Part shown: positions 34,014 to 42,572 of the stretch, one piece after another
How positions within the stretch are numbered: the stretch's first letter is position 1
Layout of the letters: each line of letters opens with the position of its first letter
DNA from: CAXRBC01 sp041158045
Lineage (GTDB): Bacteria > Actinomycetota > Acidimicrobiia > Acidimicrobiales > Ilumatobacteraceae
DNA length: 61,742 bases
NCBI GenBank assembly: GCA_041158045.1
Contig: JBEBCD010000047.1
Coordinates: 1-61,742, forward strand
Reading direction: 5' to 3'
Notes under the pieces: model-generated
The model's input: the letters and a program-made list of their open reading frames with translations, nothing else
Told to the model about the DNA's origin: nothing
The model's database searches: none
Program-made: the position numbers and the translations under genes

Positions 34014-34966
34014 TCGGCCACCGCCGTGCGGATGCGAGGGTTGAGCATCGCGAAGAGCATGTCGGCGAGGAGCTGGAAGCCGACGATGACCGAGCTCGTG
34101 ATGAGCACGCCCGCCTGGAGCATCGGGTAGTCGCGGCCGCCCACCGCGGTGAGCAGCACGGTGCCGAAGCCCGGATAGTTGAACACCACCTCCACGGCCA
34201 CGAGGCCGCCGACGAGGTACGGGATCTGCCCGGCGATGACCGCGATGGTCGGGAGCATCGCGTTGCGCATGACGTGGCGCCAGATCGCCGCGCGCCGCGT
34301 CATGCCCTTCAGCACCGCGGTGCGCATGTAGTCGGACTCGAGCGCCTCGATGACGCCCGCGCGCGCGATGCGGGCGATGTAGCCGAACAGCACGAGGAGC
34401 AGTGCGATCGAGGGCAGGAGCAGGTGCCAGACGTAGTCGAGGAATCCCGCGGCCGGGTCGTCGGGGAAGGCGGTGACGGGGAACCACTCGAGGGTGACGC
34501 CGAAGACCAGCACGAACGTCACCGCCCAGACGAACTCCGGGATCACCGCCGCCGACAGGCCCCCGACGGTGATGACGCGGTCGATCGCCTTGCCGCGGTT
34601 GAGCGCCGCCACCACGCCGCCGGTGACCGAGATCGGCACGATGAGGACGAACGCGAGCGCCGCGAGGCGCGCCGAGTACCCGATGGCGGGGAACAGGAGC
34701 TCGCCCACGTCGCTGCTGTACTGCAGCGACTGGCCGAGGTCGCCGCGGAGCGTGCTCGTGATCCAGTCCCAGAACTGCACGACCAGGGGGCGGTTGAGGC
34801 CGAGCTGTTCGCGCAGGGCCACCAGCTGCTCCTCGGTGGTGCCCTTGCCCAGGATCCGCCGCGCGGCGTCGCCGGGGAGGATCCGCATCATGAAGAAGAC
34901 GACCGTCGCGACGATCAGCACCGTGACGAGGGACAGCCCCAGTCGCTTCAGGAAGTAGCGCAGCAT
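34010..34966 (-). CDS. ABC transporter permease, DppB/OppB type
   Basis: 318 residues with six predicted helices. The N-terminal MLRYFLKRLGLSLVTVLIV helix and the following GLNRPLVVQFWDWITSTLRGDLGQS loop are typical of OppB. The coupling loop is around VIEALESDYMRTAVLKGMTRR. It pairs with the DppC-type permease. A TAGCGT hexamer 12 nt upstream gives it a promoter after the hairpin that ends the binding-protein transcript, so the permeases and ATPase can be transcribed apart from the binding protein. Confidence 0.93.
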   Translation of the reverse strand: MLRYFLKRLGLSLVTVLIVATVVFFMMRILPGDAARRILGKGTTEEQLVALREQLGLNRPLVVQFWDWITSTLRGDLGQSLQYSSDVGELLFPAIGYSARLAALAFVLIVPISVTGGVVAALNRGKAIDRVITVGGLSAAVIPEFVWAVTFVLVFGVTLEWFPVTAFPDDPAAGFLDYVWHLLLPSIALLLVLFGYIARIARAGVIEALESDYMRTAVLKGMTRRAAIWRHVMRNAMLPTIAVIAGQIPYLVGGLVAVEVVFNYPGFGTVLLTAVGGRDYPMLQAGVLITSSVIVGFQLLADMLFAMLNPRIRTAVAE

Positions 34967-34978
34967 GGTCCCGCGGAG

Positions 34979-34984
34979 ACGCTA
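34979..34984 (-). promoter_or_regulatory. Putative -10 box (TAGCGT) of the permease-ATPase-dioxygenase operon
   Basis: TAGCGT on the minus strand, 12 nt before ATG 34966 and downstream of the terminator-like hairpin at 35012-35049. Confidence 0.4.
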
Positions 34985-35011
34985 GTAGTCGCACGCCGAC
35001 GCCGGAAACGA

Positions 35012-35049
35012 CGAAGGGGCCGACGTCCTCGCGGACGTCGGCCCCTTCG
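35012..35049 (-). terminator. Terminator-like hairpin between binding-protein and permease genes
   Basis: A perfect 17-bp stem (arm CGAAGGGGCCGACGTCC, 35012-35028) with a TCGC loop (35029-35032) and the complementary arm 35033-35049. It lies 20 nt after the binding-protein stop. No T-run follows, so it may act as an intra-operon attenuator or an mRNA-stabilising 3' end. Confidence 0.7.
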
Positions 35050-35069
35050 GTCCGAACGAGTCGGGGTGA

Positions 35070-36683
35070 TCAGCCCTTCGCGTCGTGGCAGGAGACCTGG
35101 CTCATGCCGTTGACGAGCACGCCGGTCAGGCCCTTGCGCTGCGGGCTGATCGACACGTCGTAGTAGGGCAGCATGTACGGGACGTCCTCCAAGCAGATGA
35201 CCTGCATCTTCTTGCTGGCCGCCTTCTTCTTGGCGTTGGACGCCGCGGTGAGGTACTCGTTGGCCGCCGCGTCGAAGGCTGCGCTGTTGTAGTGCGCGGC
35301 GCTCCAGTCGGCGGTCGACATGTACTCGCGCTTGAGGTACACGTCCGGGGTCGGACGGCCACCCCAGTCGGTGATGCCGAGGTTGGACGCCAGCCAGGAG
35401 TTGTTGTCGTACTCGAAGATGACGCCCTTCTTGGAGGGGTACGGCACGTACGTGTAGTACACGCTGCCGCCGCCGCCGGAGCCGTCGATCTTCAGGGTGA
35501 CGTTGATCCCGATCTGCTTGAACGAGGTCTTGATGACCTGCGCCAGGGCGTCGATGTCGTCGCGCTTCCAGCTCGAGAGGTCCACGCTGAACCCCTTGTT
35601 GCCGGCCGCCGCCATGAGCGCCTTGGCCTCGGTCAGGTCCTTGTCGCGCTGCGGCACGCTGGTGTCCTTGGTCGGGAAGGCGTCCATGATGCAGTCGTTG
35701 CCGATCGAGCCGAAGCCCTTGAGCACGCCCTTGATGTATCCGGCGCGGTCGAAGGTGAGGGCCGCCGCACGACGCACGCGCTTGTCGGTGAACGGACCCC
35801 AGTCACAGCGCATGTGCGTGTGGATGGTGCGCGCACTCGGCGTGAGCTGCAGCTGGAACTTGGCCTTGTTGAGCTTCGTCACGTCGGCGGGCTGGGCCGC
35901 GATGATCGCGTCGAGCTTGCCGGTCTTGAGCTGGGGCATCGCGGCCGCCGCGCTCACGAACTGGACGAGCTCGAGCTTCTCGAAGCTCGGGATGCGCTTG
36001 GCATCCCAGTAGTCCTCGTTGCGCACGAAGACGGTCTTGACGCCCTCGGTGTAGCTCTCGAGCTTCCACGGGCCCGCGGCGATCATCGTCTTCTCCCAGC
36101 CGGCGCCGCCCGAGGTGCCGTTCTTGATGATCAGCGACCCGTACGACGGGTTGGAGGCGACGATGTAGGGGAAGTTGGCGTTCGCATCGAGCAGGTTGAA
36201 CTGCACGGTGCTGGCGTCCACCTTGACGACGCCCGCGGCGTCGAAGATGCCCTTGAAGTTGCCGAGCTGGTTCGACGCGTTCTTCGGGTCGACGTGCCAC
36301 TTGAACGTCCACACGACGTCGTCCACGGTGAGCGGGGTGCCGTCGTGGAACTTGATGCCCTTGCGGATCTTGAACGTCCAGGTCTTGAGACCGTTGGAGG
36401 CCTTCCAGCTCTCGGCCACGCGGGGCTCGAGCGCACCCTTCTCGTCGGTCCAGGCGAGCCACTCGCCGACGCAGCCGAGGATCTGCAGCGATCCGGCGTC
36501 GGAGGTGAGGCCCGGCACGGGCGTCTGGTTCGGCTTGCCGGCGCCGATGCGCAGGACCTTGCCCGCCGCACCGACCTCGCCGCCGAGCAGCTGCGAGAGC
36601 GGGATCGCGGCCGCGGTGGCGGCGGCGCCCTTGATGACCGTGCGGCGCGATACCGACCGCGAGGTGAACTGGATCTCAGTCAC
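35070..36683 (-). CDS. ABC transporter substrate-binding protein, family 5 (Tat-exported)
   Basis: 537 residues, usual for DppA/OppA-like proteins. The N-terminus has a twin-arginine signal: SVSRRTVIKGAAATAAA with Arg13-Arg14 and a following hydrophobic stretch, so it is exported folded. The mature part has LEPRVAESWKASNGLKTWTFKIRKGIKFHDGTPL, the family signature. It captures the solute for the DppBC/ATPase transporter encoded next. GTG 36683 is preceded by AAGGGG about 10 nt upstream and a TAGGGT -10 farther up, giving a leader of roughly 50 nt. No lipobox Cys is visible, so how it stays near the membrane is unclear. The ligand cannot be assigned. Confidence 0.92.
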   Translation of the reverse strand: MTEIQFTSRSVSRRTVIKGAAATAAAIPLSQLLGGEVGAAGKVLRIGAGKPNQTPVPGLTSDAGSLQILGCVGEWLAWTDEKGALEPRVAESWKASNGLKTWTFKIRKGIKFHDGTPLTVDDVVWTFKWHVDPKNASNQLGNFKGIFDAAGVVKVDASTVQFNLLDANANFPYIVASNPSYGSLIIKNGTSGGAGWEKTMIAAGPWKLESYTEGVKTVFVRNEDYWDAKRIPSFEKLELVQFVSAAAAMPQLKTGKLDAIIAAQPADVTKLNKAKFQLQLTPSARTIHTHMRCDWGPFTDKRVRRAAALTFDRAGYIKGVLKGFGSIGNDCIMDAFPTKDTSVPQRDKDLTEAKALMAAAGNKGFSVDLSSWKRDDIDALAQVIKTSFKQIGINVTLKIDGSGGGGSVYYTYVPYPSKKGVIFEYDNNSWLASNLGITDWGGRPTPDVYLKREYMSTADWSAAHYNSAAFDAAANEYLTAASNAKKKAASKKMQVICLEDVPYMLPYYDVSISPQRKGLTGVLVNGMSQVSCHDAKG

Positions 36684-36736
36684 GTGTGTTGTCCCCTTGT
36701 GGTTGGCGGGGACCGACGGCCCCCGTGTTGTGCGTC

Positions 36737-36742
36737 ACCCTA
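36737..36742 (-). promoter_or_regulatory. Putative -10 box (TAGGGT) of the binding-protein gene
   Basis: TAGGGT on the minus strand, 53 nt before GTG 36683, with an AAGGGG ribosome site in the leader. The rest of the 149-bp gap 36684-36832 holds no other clear signal apart from a small GCGCAGGTGCGC palindrome near 36790. Confidence 0.4.
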
Positions 36743-36832
36743 GCCGCACCCCGCATCCACCCGCCATTCACCGTCCGGCCACTCCCCATGCGCAGGTGCG
36801 CAACCGCACGAATCGCCGTCGGGGCGGTCCTC

Positions 36833-37750
36833 CTAGGCGGGGACCCGCTCCGCCGTGAGCCGGCGCGCCACCTTGCCGATCCTCGCGACCCGCTCCACGA
36901 GGGCGTCGCGGGCGCGGGCCGCGGCGTCGCTGAGGCCCGTCAGCTCCGCCACCTTCCAGTGCCGCAGCACGACGGGCTCGAGGATCTGGTCGTGGTGGAT
37001 CGCCAGGTCGTAGATGCCCGCCCGTGCGACGACGCGGGCGACCCGCTCGAAGTCGGGGATCCCGGTGCCGGGCATCGCGAAGGTGCGCACGGCCCGCTCG
37101 ATGCCGAGCACCATCTCCGACGGCGCGGCCTCGAGGGCCGCCGTCGCGAGGTCGCGGTAGAAGAGGTAGTGCAGGTTCTCGTCGTTGCCGACGCGCAGCA
37201 TGATCGCCTGGCCGGCCTCGTCCTCGATGAGCTTGCCCGTGTTGCGGTGCGCGATGCGCGTGGCGAGCTCCTGCATGCTGAGGTACGCGAGGCCCTCGTA
37301 GAGGTCCTCCGGCGCGGGTACCTGCGCGCCGCGCACCTGCGCCATCCGCGCCCGCTCGAGGGCGACGGGGTCGGTGGCGCGGCTCACCGTCAGCCAGTCG
37401 CGGATCACGATCGAATGGCGCCCCTCCTCGGCCGTCCAGTTGCGCGACCAGGCGTCGTACGCCCCGCCCCCGCCGGCGAAGAGCACGTTGACGTCGCGCG
37501 TGTAGTACGGCAGGTTGTCCTCCGTCAACAGGTTGAGGTACAGCGACTGTCGCACCGCCTCCGGCAGCGGTGCCACGCCGTCGCCCATGTCGGCGTCCGC
37601 AGCGTCCCACGCACGCCCCGGCTCGAAGTCGCGACCGCGACCCCAGGGCACCATCTCGTGGGGGAACCACTCCTTGGCCACGCCCATGTGGCGGTCGTAG
37701 AGGCGCTCGGCGACCGGCGCGAGCTCCGCGAGCAGACCCTGCGGCGTCAT
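36833..37750 (-). CDS. Acyl-ACP desaturase (ferritin-like di-iron)
   Basis: 305 residues with the two iron-binding motifs of soluble stearoyl-ACP desaturases. EEGRH has Glu109 and His112, ENLH has Glu191 and His194, and additional acidic ligands are near Glu77 (TEDNLPYY) and Glu161. The enzyme would insert a double bond into an acyl chain bound to ACP, using O2 and reduced ferredoxin, thereby adjusting membrane fluidity. The chain position is unknown. The ATG start lies 6 nt after TAGGGT, so the mRNA is likely leaderless. It is co-oriented with rmlD upstream but separated by only 4 nt and its own promoter. Confidence 0.9.
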   Translation of the reverse strand: MTPQGLLAELAPVAERLYDRHMGVAKEWFPHEMVPWGRGRDFEPGRAWDAADADMGDGVAPLPEAVRQSLYLNLLTEDNLPYYTRDVNVLFAGGGGAYDAWSRNWTAEEGRHSIVIRDWLTVSRATDPVALERARMAQVRGAQVPAPEDLYEGLAYLSMQELATRIAHRNTGKLIEDEAGQAIMLRVGNDENLHYLFYRDLATAALEAAPSEMVLGIERAVRTFAMPGTGIPDFERVARVVARAGIYDLAIHHDQILEPVVLRHWKVAELTGLSDAAARARDALVERVARIGKVARRLTAERVPA

Positions 37751-37754
37751 CGGC

Positions 37755-38642
37755 TCACCCTACCGAGCGTGGTGCGCGCAGTGCGGCCACGAGGCGCGCG
37801 AGCGGGACTCGGAAGTCGTCGAGTGGTGCGATCCCCGCGGCGCGCAGTGCCGCGTTGTCCAGCACCGAGTTGGCCGGGCGCGGCGCGGGCCGCGGCGGGA
37901 CGAGGTCGGCCGTGGCGATCGGCTCGACGCGTGACGCGTCGTGGCCCGCGAGGCGCATGACCTCGCGCGCGAACTCCCACCACGAGACGGCGCCCTGGTT
38001 GGTCACGTGCCAGACTCCGACGCGGCGCTCGCCCGCGAGGCGCACGATCATCCGCGCGGCGTCGTCGGCGAGCGTCGGGTGGCCGCGCTGGTCGTCGACG
38101 AAGCGCAGCGGCCCGGGCCGATCCGCGAGGCGCAGGATCGTCTTGACCATGTTGGCGCCCGTCGCGCCGCAGACCCAGGAGATGCGCACGGTCGCGTCGA
38201 GGGCCGGATCGACGGCGCGCTCCCCCGCGAGCTTGGAGCGCCCATAGACGCTGCGGGGCGCCGGCGCGTCGCCCTCCAGGTACGGCGTCGGCTTCGTGCC
38301 GTCGAAGACGTAGTCGGTCGACACGTACGTCACCCGCGCACCGACGGCGCGGGCGGCCGCGACCACGTGTGCGGTGGCCTCTCCGTTGGCGCGGTGCGCC
38401 CGGTCGGGGTCGGACTCGCAGTCGTCGACCGCGGTCCAGGCGGCGGCGTGGAGGATCGCGGCGGGCCGCGCGAGGTCGACGGCGCGCGCGACCGCGTCGC
38501 GGTCCGTCACGTCGAGCGTCGCCACGCCCGGCGCCCCGCGGGGGTCGCGCGCCGTCGCCACCACGTCGTGACCCGCCGCGCGGGCCGCCGCCACGAGCTC
38601 GCTCCCCAGCTGCCCCACGGCGCCCGTCACGAGCATCCTCAC
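37755..38642 (-). CDS. rmlD: dTDP-4-dehydrorhamnose reductase
   Basis: 295 residues of the extended SDR fold with VTGAVGQLGSELVAAARAAG and the active-site YGRSKLAGE (YxxxK). The characteristic STDYVFDGTKPTPY precedes it. It performs the last step of dTDP-L-rhamnose synthesis, reducing the 4-keto sugar with NAD(P)H. It is the fourth gene of the rmlA-rmlC-rmlB-rmlD operon, 12 nt after rmlB. Rhamnose is used in the cell-wall linker or surface polysaccharides. Confidence 0.94.
   Translation of the reverse strand: MRMLVTGAVGQLGSELVAAARAAGHDVVATARDPRGAPGVATLDVTDRDAVARAVDLARPAAILHAAAWTAVDDCESDPDRAHRANGEATAHVVAAARAVGARVTYVSTDYVFDGTKPTPYLEGDAPAPRSVYGRSKLAGERAVDPALDATVRISWVCGATGANMVKTILRLADRPGPLRFVDDQRGHPTLADDAARMIVRLAGERRVGVWHVTNQGAVSWWEFAREVMRLAGHDASRVEPIATADLVPPRPAPRPANSVLDNAALRAAGIAPLDDFRVPLARLVAALRAPRSVG
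37757..37762 (-). promoter_or_regulatory. Putative leaderless -10 box (TAGGGT) of the desaturase gene
   Basis: TAGGGT on the minus strand, 6 nt before ATG 37750, overlapping the rmlD stop codon. Confidence 0.45.
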
Positions 38643-38654
38643 TGCGGGGTCACC

Positions 38655-39617
38655 TCAGCGCGGCCGTGCCTTGAGCGGCTCCCACCACCAGCGGTTGTCC
38701 CGGTACCACGCGACCGTCTCCTCGAGCGCCTCGTCGAGCGAGCGCGTGCGGCGCCATCCGAGGCGCGTGATCTTGCCGACGTCGACCGAGTAGCGGCGGT
38801 CGTGGCCGAGCCGGTCGGGCACGTACCGCACGCTGGACTCGTCCTTGCCGAGCAGGGCGAGCAGCTTGTCCACCAGCACCCGGTTGGGCGTCTCGTTGCC
38901 CGCACCGACGTTGTAGATCTCGCCCGGCTCGCCCCGCTCGAGCACGAGCTGGACCCCGGCGCAATGGTCGTCGACGTAGAGCCAGTCCCGCTCGTTGAGT
39001 CCGTCGCCGTAGAGGGGGATCGTGCCGCCGTCGAGGAGGTTGGTCGTGAAGAGCGGGATCGCCTTCTCCGGGTACTGGTACGGCCCGAAGTTGTTGGTGC
39101 AACGCGTGACGAGCACGGGCACGCCGTGCGTCGTGAAGTAGGAGAGCGCGATGAGGTCCGAGCCGGCCTTCGACGCCGAGTACGGGCTGCGCGGCTCGAG
39201 CGGATCGCGCTCCGTGGACGACCCCGTCTCGACCGACCCGTAGACCTCGTCCGTGCCGATGTGGAGGACGCGGCCGATGCCGAGGCGCCGCGCGACGTCG
39301 ACCACCACGTTGGTCCCGAAGCAGTTGGTGAGGATGAAGTCCTCGCCCGCGGCGATCGAGCGGTCGACGTGGCTCTCGGCGGCGAAGTGCACGACTGCGT
39401 CGTGCCCGCGCATCGCGGCCTCCACGTCGGCCGGGTGGCACACGTTGCCCTTGACGAAGGCGAACCGCGGATCGTCGTCCACGTCGCGGAGCGTCGAGAG
39501 GTTGCCCGCGTAGGTGAGCGCGTCGTACACCGTCACCGCGTGGTCCGTGTGGCGGAGCACCCACCGCACGTAGTTGGAACCGATGAAGCCGGCGCCGCCG
39601 GTGACGAGGATCCTCAC
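38655..39617 (-). CDS. rmlB: dTDP-glucose 4,6-dehydratase
   Basis: 320 residues with the Rossmann start VTGGAGFIGSNYVRWVL. The catalytic triad region has Thr in HIGTDEVYG and YSASKAGSD (YxxxK). TNNFGPYQYPEKAIPLF is a strong family signature. It converts dTDP-glucose to dTDP-4-keto-6-deoxyglucose using tightly bound NAD+. It lies 10 nt after rmlC and 12 nt before rmlD. It is slightly shorter than typical (about 330-350) but with no missing motif. Confidence 0.95.
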   Translation of the reverse strand: MRILVTGGAGFIGSNYVRWVLRHTDHAVTVYDALTYAGNLSTLRDVDDDPRFAFVKGNVCHPADVEAAMRGHDAVVHFAAESHVDRSIAAGEDFILTNCFGTNVVVDVARRLGIGRVLHIGTDEVYGSVETGSSTERDPLEPRSPYSASKAGSDLIALSYFTTHGVPVLVTRCTNNFGPYQYPEKAIPLFTTNLLDGGTIPLYGDGLNERDWLYVDDHCAGVQLVLERGEPGEIYNVGAGNETPNRVLVDKLLALLGKDESSVRYVPDRLGHDRRYSVDVGKITRLGWRRTRSLDEALEETVAWYRDNRWWWEPLKARPR

Positions 39618-39627
39618 GCGCGTCCGC

Positions 39628-40197
39628 TCAGGTGCGCATCGGCCACGCGGGGCGCAGCGCGGCCGGGATCGCGTCCCGACCCGGGTTGTCCCGGTCGCGC
39701 GCGGAGAGCGTCGGCGATGCCACGCCCCAGTCGGCGCGCACCGCGGGGTCGTCCCAGCGCAGGCCGAGCTCGTCCTTCGGGTTGTAGTACCCGTCGACGA
39801 GGTAGGTGATGGTCATGTCCGACAGCGCGGCGAAGCCGTGCGCCACGCCGGGCGGGATGAACACGCCGCGGTGGTCGTGCGTGCCGTCGGCACGACGCCC
39901 GAGATCGATGACCTGCGTCGCACGGTCCGTCGGCGAGCCCTCGCGCAGGTCGTGCAACACGACGCGGCACGTCCCGAACGGCACGTACCAGTAGTCCGCC
40001 TGGTGCAGGTGGTAGTGCAGGCCCACGACGGCGCCGGCCTGGCGGTCGCCGCGGTTGCCCTGGAGCATCTCGCGCCCGAGGGGGAACCATTCGCGCCGGT
40101 ACGTCTCGACGAAGTACCCGCGCGCGTCCCCGTGCACCTGGGGCTCGACGATCCGCACGCCCGCGATGACGTCGCTCTCGGTCACGCTCACCGGCAC
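39628..40197 (-). CDS. rmlC: dTDP-4-dehydrorhamnose 3,5-epimerase
   Basis: 189 residues, a cupin. The signature GLHYHLHQADYWYV holds the active-site His region, and FIPPGVAHGFAALSD and YYNPKDELGLRWDDP are conserved RmlC segments. It epimerises C3 and C5 of the 4-keto-6-deoxy sugar. It starts 1 nt downstream of the rmlA stop, strongly suggesting coupled translation. The HYHLHQ sequence differs from the more common HYQ, a modest variant also seen in actinobacterial homologues. Confidence 0.93.
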   Translation of the reverse strand: MPVSVTESDVIAGVRIVEPQVHGDARGYFVETYRREWFPLGREMLQGNRGDRQAGAVVGLHYHLHQADYWYVPFGTCRVVLHDLREGSPTDRATQVIDLGRRADGTHDHRGVFIPPGVAHGFAALSDMTITYLVDGYYNPKDELGLRWDDPAVRADWGVASPTLSARDRDNPGRDAIPAALRPAWPMRT

Positions 40198-40198
40198 G

Positions 40199-41281
40199 TC
40201 ACTCGAGCTCCACCTTGGAGTCGTCCCCCAGCATCAGGCGCAGGGCGCGGGGCTGTTGCTCGCTGCGCACCACCTCGACGTCGCGGCCGATGAGGGAGTC
40301 GGTCACGCGCGTCACGCCGACGATCGACGACCCGTCCAGCACCACCGAGTGCTCGATCTCGGACCGCACGAGCCGGCACCCGCGACCGATCGACGTGTAC
40401 GGCCCCACGTACGTCTCCTCCACGATGGCGTCGGCGCCGATCACCACGGGCCCGCGGATGCGCGAGCGGGAGACCTTGGCACCCTGCTCGATCACGACCC
40501 GGCCCTGGATCTGCGAGGCACCGTCGACCGTCCCGTCCACGCGCGGCGTCATCACGTCGAGCACCAGGCGGTTGCACTCGAGGAGCGGGTCCTTCTTGCC
40601 CGTGTCGATCCACCAGCCGCGCAGCACCTCGTGGCGCACGGTGCGACCGTTGCTCACCAGCCACTGGATGGCGTCGGTGATCTCGAGCTCGCCGCGCGCC
40701 GACGGGGCGATCGCTCGGACCGCCTCGTGGATCGTCGGGTCGAAGAGGTAGACGCCGACGAGCGCGAGGTCGGACGGCGGGTCCTTGGGCTTCTCGACCA
40801 GGCGCACCACGTGGCCGCTCGCGTCGACCTCCGCGACGCCGAACTGTCGGGGGTCGTCCACGTGGCACAGGAGGATCTGCGCGGCCGGCCGCCCCGTCGG
40901 GGCGCGCCGCGCCTCCTCGAAGCGCTCGACGAACTCGACGAGCCCCTGCTCGAGCATGTTGTCGCCGAGGTACATCACGAAGTCGTCGTCGCCGAGGTAG
41001 TCGCGGGCGATGAGCACGCAGTGCGCGAGGCCGAGCGGCTGGTCCTGCGGGATGTACGTCACCGCGACGCCGAAGCGAGCGCCGTCGCCCACCGCCGCGC
41101 GGATCTCGTCGCCGGTGGAACCGACGATGATCCCGATCTCGCGGATGCCCGCGCGCGCCATGGCCTCGATGCCGTAGAAGAGGATCGGCTTGTTGGCGAT
41201 CGGCACGAGCTGCTTGGCGCTCGTGTGGGTGATCGGCCGGAGGCGCGTGCCGGCGCCGCCGGAGAGGATGAGACCCTTCAC
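40199..41281 (-). CDS. rmlA: Glucose-1-phosphate thymidylyltransferase, long form
   Basis: 360 residues. The nucleotidyltransferase domain begins GLILSGGAGTRLRPITHTS with KQLVPIANKPILFY. A C-terminal left-handed beta-helix (about 250-345) makes this the long RmlA/StrD type. It activates glucose-1-phosphate with dTTP, the committed step. GTG 41281 is 8 nt after TAGGCT, so the rml mRNA is probably leaderless. It is divergent from the aminotransferase gene with 39 bp between starts. Confidence 0.94.
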   Translation of the reverse strand: MKGLILSGGAGTRLRPITHTSAKQLVPIANKPILFYGIEAMARAGIREIGIIVGSTGDEIRAAVGDGARFGVAVTYIPQDQPLGLAHCVLIARDYLGDDDFVMYLGDNMLEQGLVEFVERFEEARRAPTGRPAAQILLCHVDDPRQFGVAEVDASGHVVRLVEKPKDPPSDLALVGVYLFDPTIHEAVRAIAPSARGELEITDAIQWLVSNGRTVRHEVLRGWWIDTGKKDPLLECNRLVLDVMTPRVDGTVDGASQIQGRVVIEQGAKVSRSRIRGPVVIGADAIVEETYVGPYTSIGRGCRLVRSEIEHSVVLDGSSIVGVTRVTDSLIGRDVEVVRSEQQPRALRLMLGDDSKVELE

Positions 41282-41289
41282 CGCGGATC

Positions 41290-41295
41290 AGCCTA
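41290..41295 (-). promoter_or_regulatory. Putative leaderless -10 box (TAGGCT) of rmlA
   Basis: TAGGCT on the minus strand, 8 nt before GTG 41281. It would drive the rmlACBD operon. Confidence 0.45.
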
Positions 41296-41308
41296 GGCGC
41301 GCCGCAAC

Positions 41309-41314
41309 TAGCGT
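41309..41314 (+). promoter_or_regulatory. Putative leaderless -10 box (TAGCGT) of the aminotransferase gene
   Basis: TAGCGT on the plus strand, 6 nt before GTG 41321, in the same 39-bp divergent gap. Confidence 0.5.
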
Positions 41315-41320
41315 GGCGCC

Positions 41321-42538
41321 GTGCCGTCGGCGTTCCTCCATCCGTTCGCCAAGCCGACGAAGGACGCGTTCATCCCGCTCGTGCGCGGCGAGGGCGCGCG
41401 CGTGTGGGACGCGTCGGGCCGCGACTACGTCGACGGCATGGCGAGCCTCTGGTACTGCGCGGTCGGCCACGGCCGTCGCGAGATCGCCGACGCGGTGCGC
41501 GACCAGATCGCGACCCTCGAGTCGTACAGCACGTTCGACCCGTTCACCTCGGAGCCGGTCGAGCGCCTCGCCGAGCGGCTCCGCGGACTCACGCCGATGC
41601 CGGACGCGCGCGCGTTCTTCTGCGGGAGCGGGTCGGAGGCGGTCGACACGGCGATGAAGCTCGCGCGCCTCGCCCACGTCCAGGCGGGACGCCCCGAGCG
41701 CACGCTCATCGTCTCGCGCATGCGCGGCTACCACGGCACCAACTACGGCGGCACTAGCGCGCAGGGGCTCCCGCTCAACAAGGCGGGCTGGGGTCCGCTC
41801 GTGCCCGACGTCGTGCAGGTCGACGGCGACGACCTCGAGGCGCTCAGCGTCGTGATGTCGCGCGAGTCGGGTCGCATCGCCGCGGTCCTCGCCGAGCCCG
41901 TCCAGGGCGCCGGCGGCGTCTACCCGCCCGCGCCCGGCTACCTCGAGGGGCTCCGCCGCCTCTGCGACCGCCACGGCGCGTACCTCATCTTCGACGAGGT
42001 CATCACGGGCTTCGGGCGCCTCGGCCACTGGTTCGCCTCCCAGCGCTACGGCGTCGTGCCGGACCTCACCTGCTTCGCCAAGGCGGTCACCTCGGGGTAC
42101 CAGCCGCTCGGCGGCGTGCTCGTCGGCCGCGCCGTGCGCGAGCCGCTCGAGGCCGACCCCGCGTTCATCCTCCGCCACGGCTACACCTACTCGGGCCACG
42201 CCGCGGCGTGCGTCGCCGCGCTGGTCAACCTCGACATCATCGAGCGCGAGGGCCTCCGCGGGCGCGCACTCGCCATCGGTGCGCGCATCGACGCCGCGCT
42301 CTCCGCGCTCGTCGCCGACGGCGTGATCGCGAGCCACCGCGGTGACGGGGCCGTCTGGGCGGCCGGCCTGCACCAGGGTCAGGACAACGTGCGGATCCGC
42401 GACCGGATGCTCGAGCTCGGCGGCATCACGCGGGCGATCAACGCGGACACCAACACCTTCTGTCCGCCGCTCGTGATCACCGACGCCGAACTGGACCGCC
42501 TGCTCGACGCGTTCGCGACTGCCGCCGCCGGCCGCTGA
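41321..42538 (+). CDS. Class III pyridoxal-phosphate aminotransferase
   Basis: 405 residues of the omega-aminotransferase class. The PLP-phosphate segment FFCGSGSEAVDTAMKLAR, the Asp in YLIFDEVITGFGRLG and the Schiff-base Lys254 in CFAKAVTSGYQPLGG are all present. It moves an amino group between an omega-amine (for example beta-alanine, GABA, putrescine or a beta-amino acid) and a keto acid. The substrate is not clear. A convergent 3-hydroxyisobutyrate dehydrogenase-like gene follows, so valine or beta-alanine degradation is conceivable. The GTG start has a TAGCGT box 6 nt upstream. Confidence 0.9.
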   Translation: MPSAFLHPFAKPTKDAFIPLVRGEGARVWDASGRDYVDGMASLWYCAVGHGRREIADAVRDQIATLESYSTFDPFTSEPVERLAERLRGLTPMPDARAFFCGSGSEAVDTAMKLARLAHVQAGRPERTLIVSRMRGYHGTNYGGTSAQGLPLNKAGWGPLVPDVVQVDGDDLEALSVVMSRESGRIAAVLAEPVQGAGGVYPPAPGYLEGLRRLCDRHGAYLIFDEVITGFGRLGHWFASQRYGVVPDLTCFAKAVTSGYQPLGGVLVGRAVREPLEADPAFILRHGYTYSGHAAACVAALVNLDIIEREGLRGRALAIGARIDAALSALVADGVIASHRGDGAVWAAGLHQGQDNVRIRDRMLELGGITRAINADTNTFCPPLVITDAELDRLLDAFATAAAGR

Positions 42539-42572
42539 CGGCCTCCCCGCGGCGCGGCCGCACCGTGGGGGA

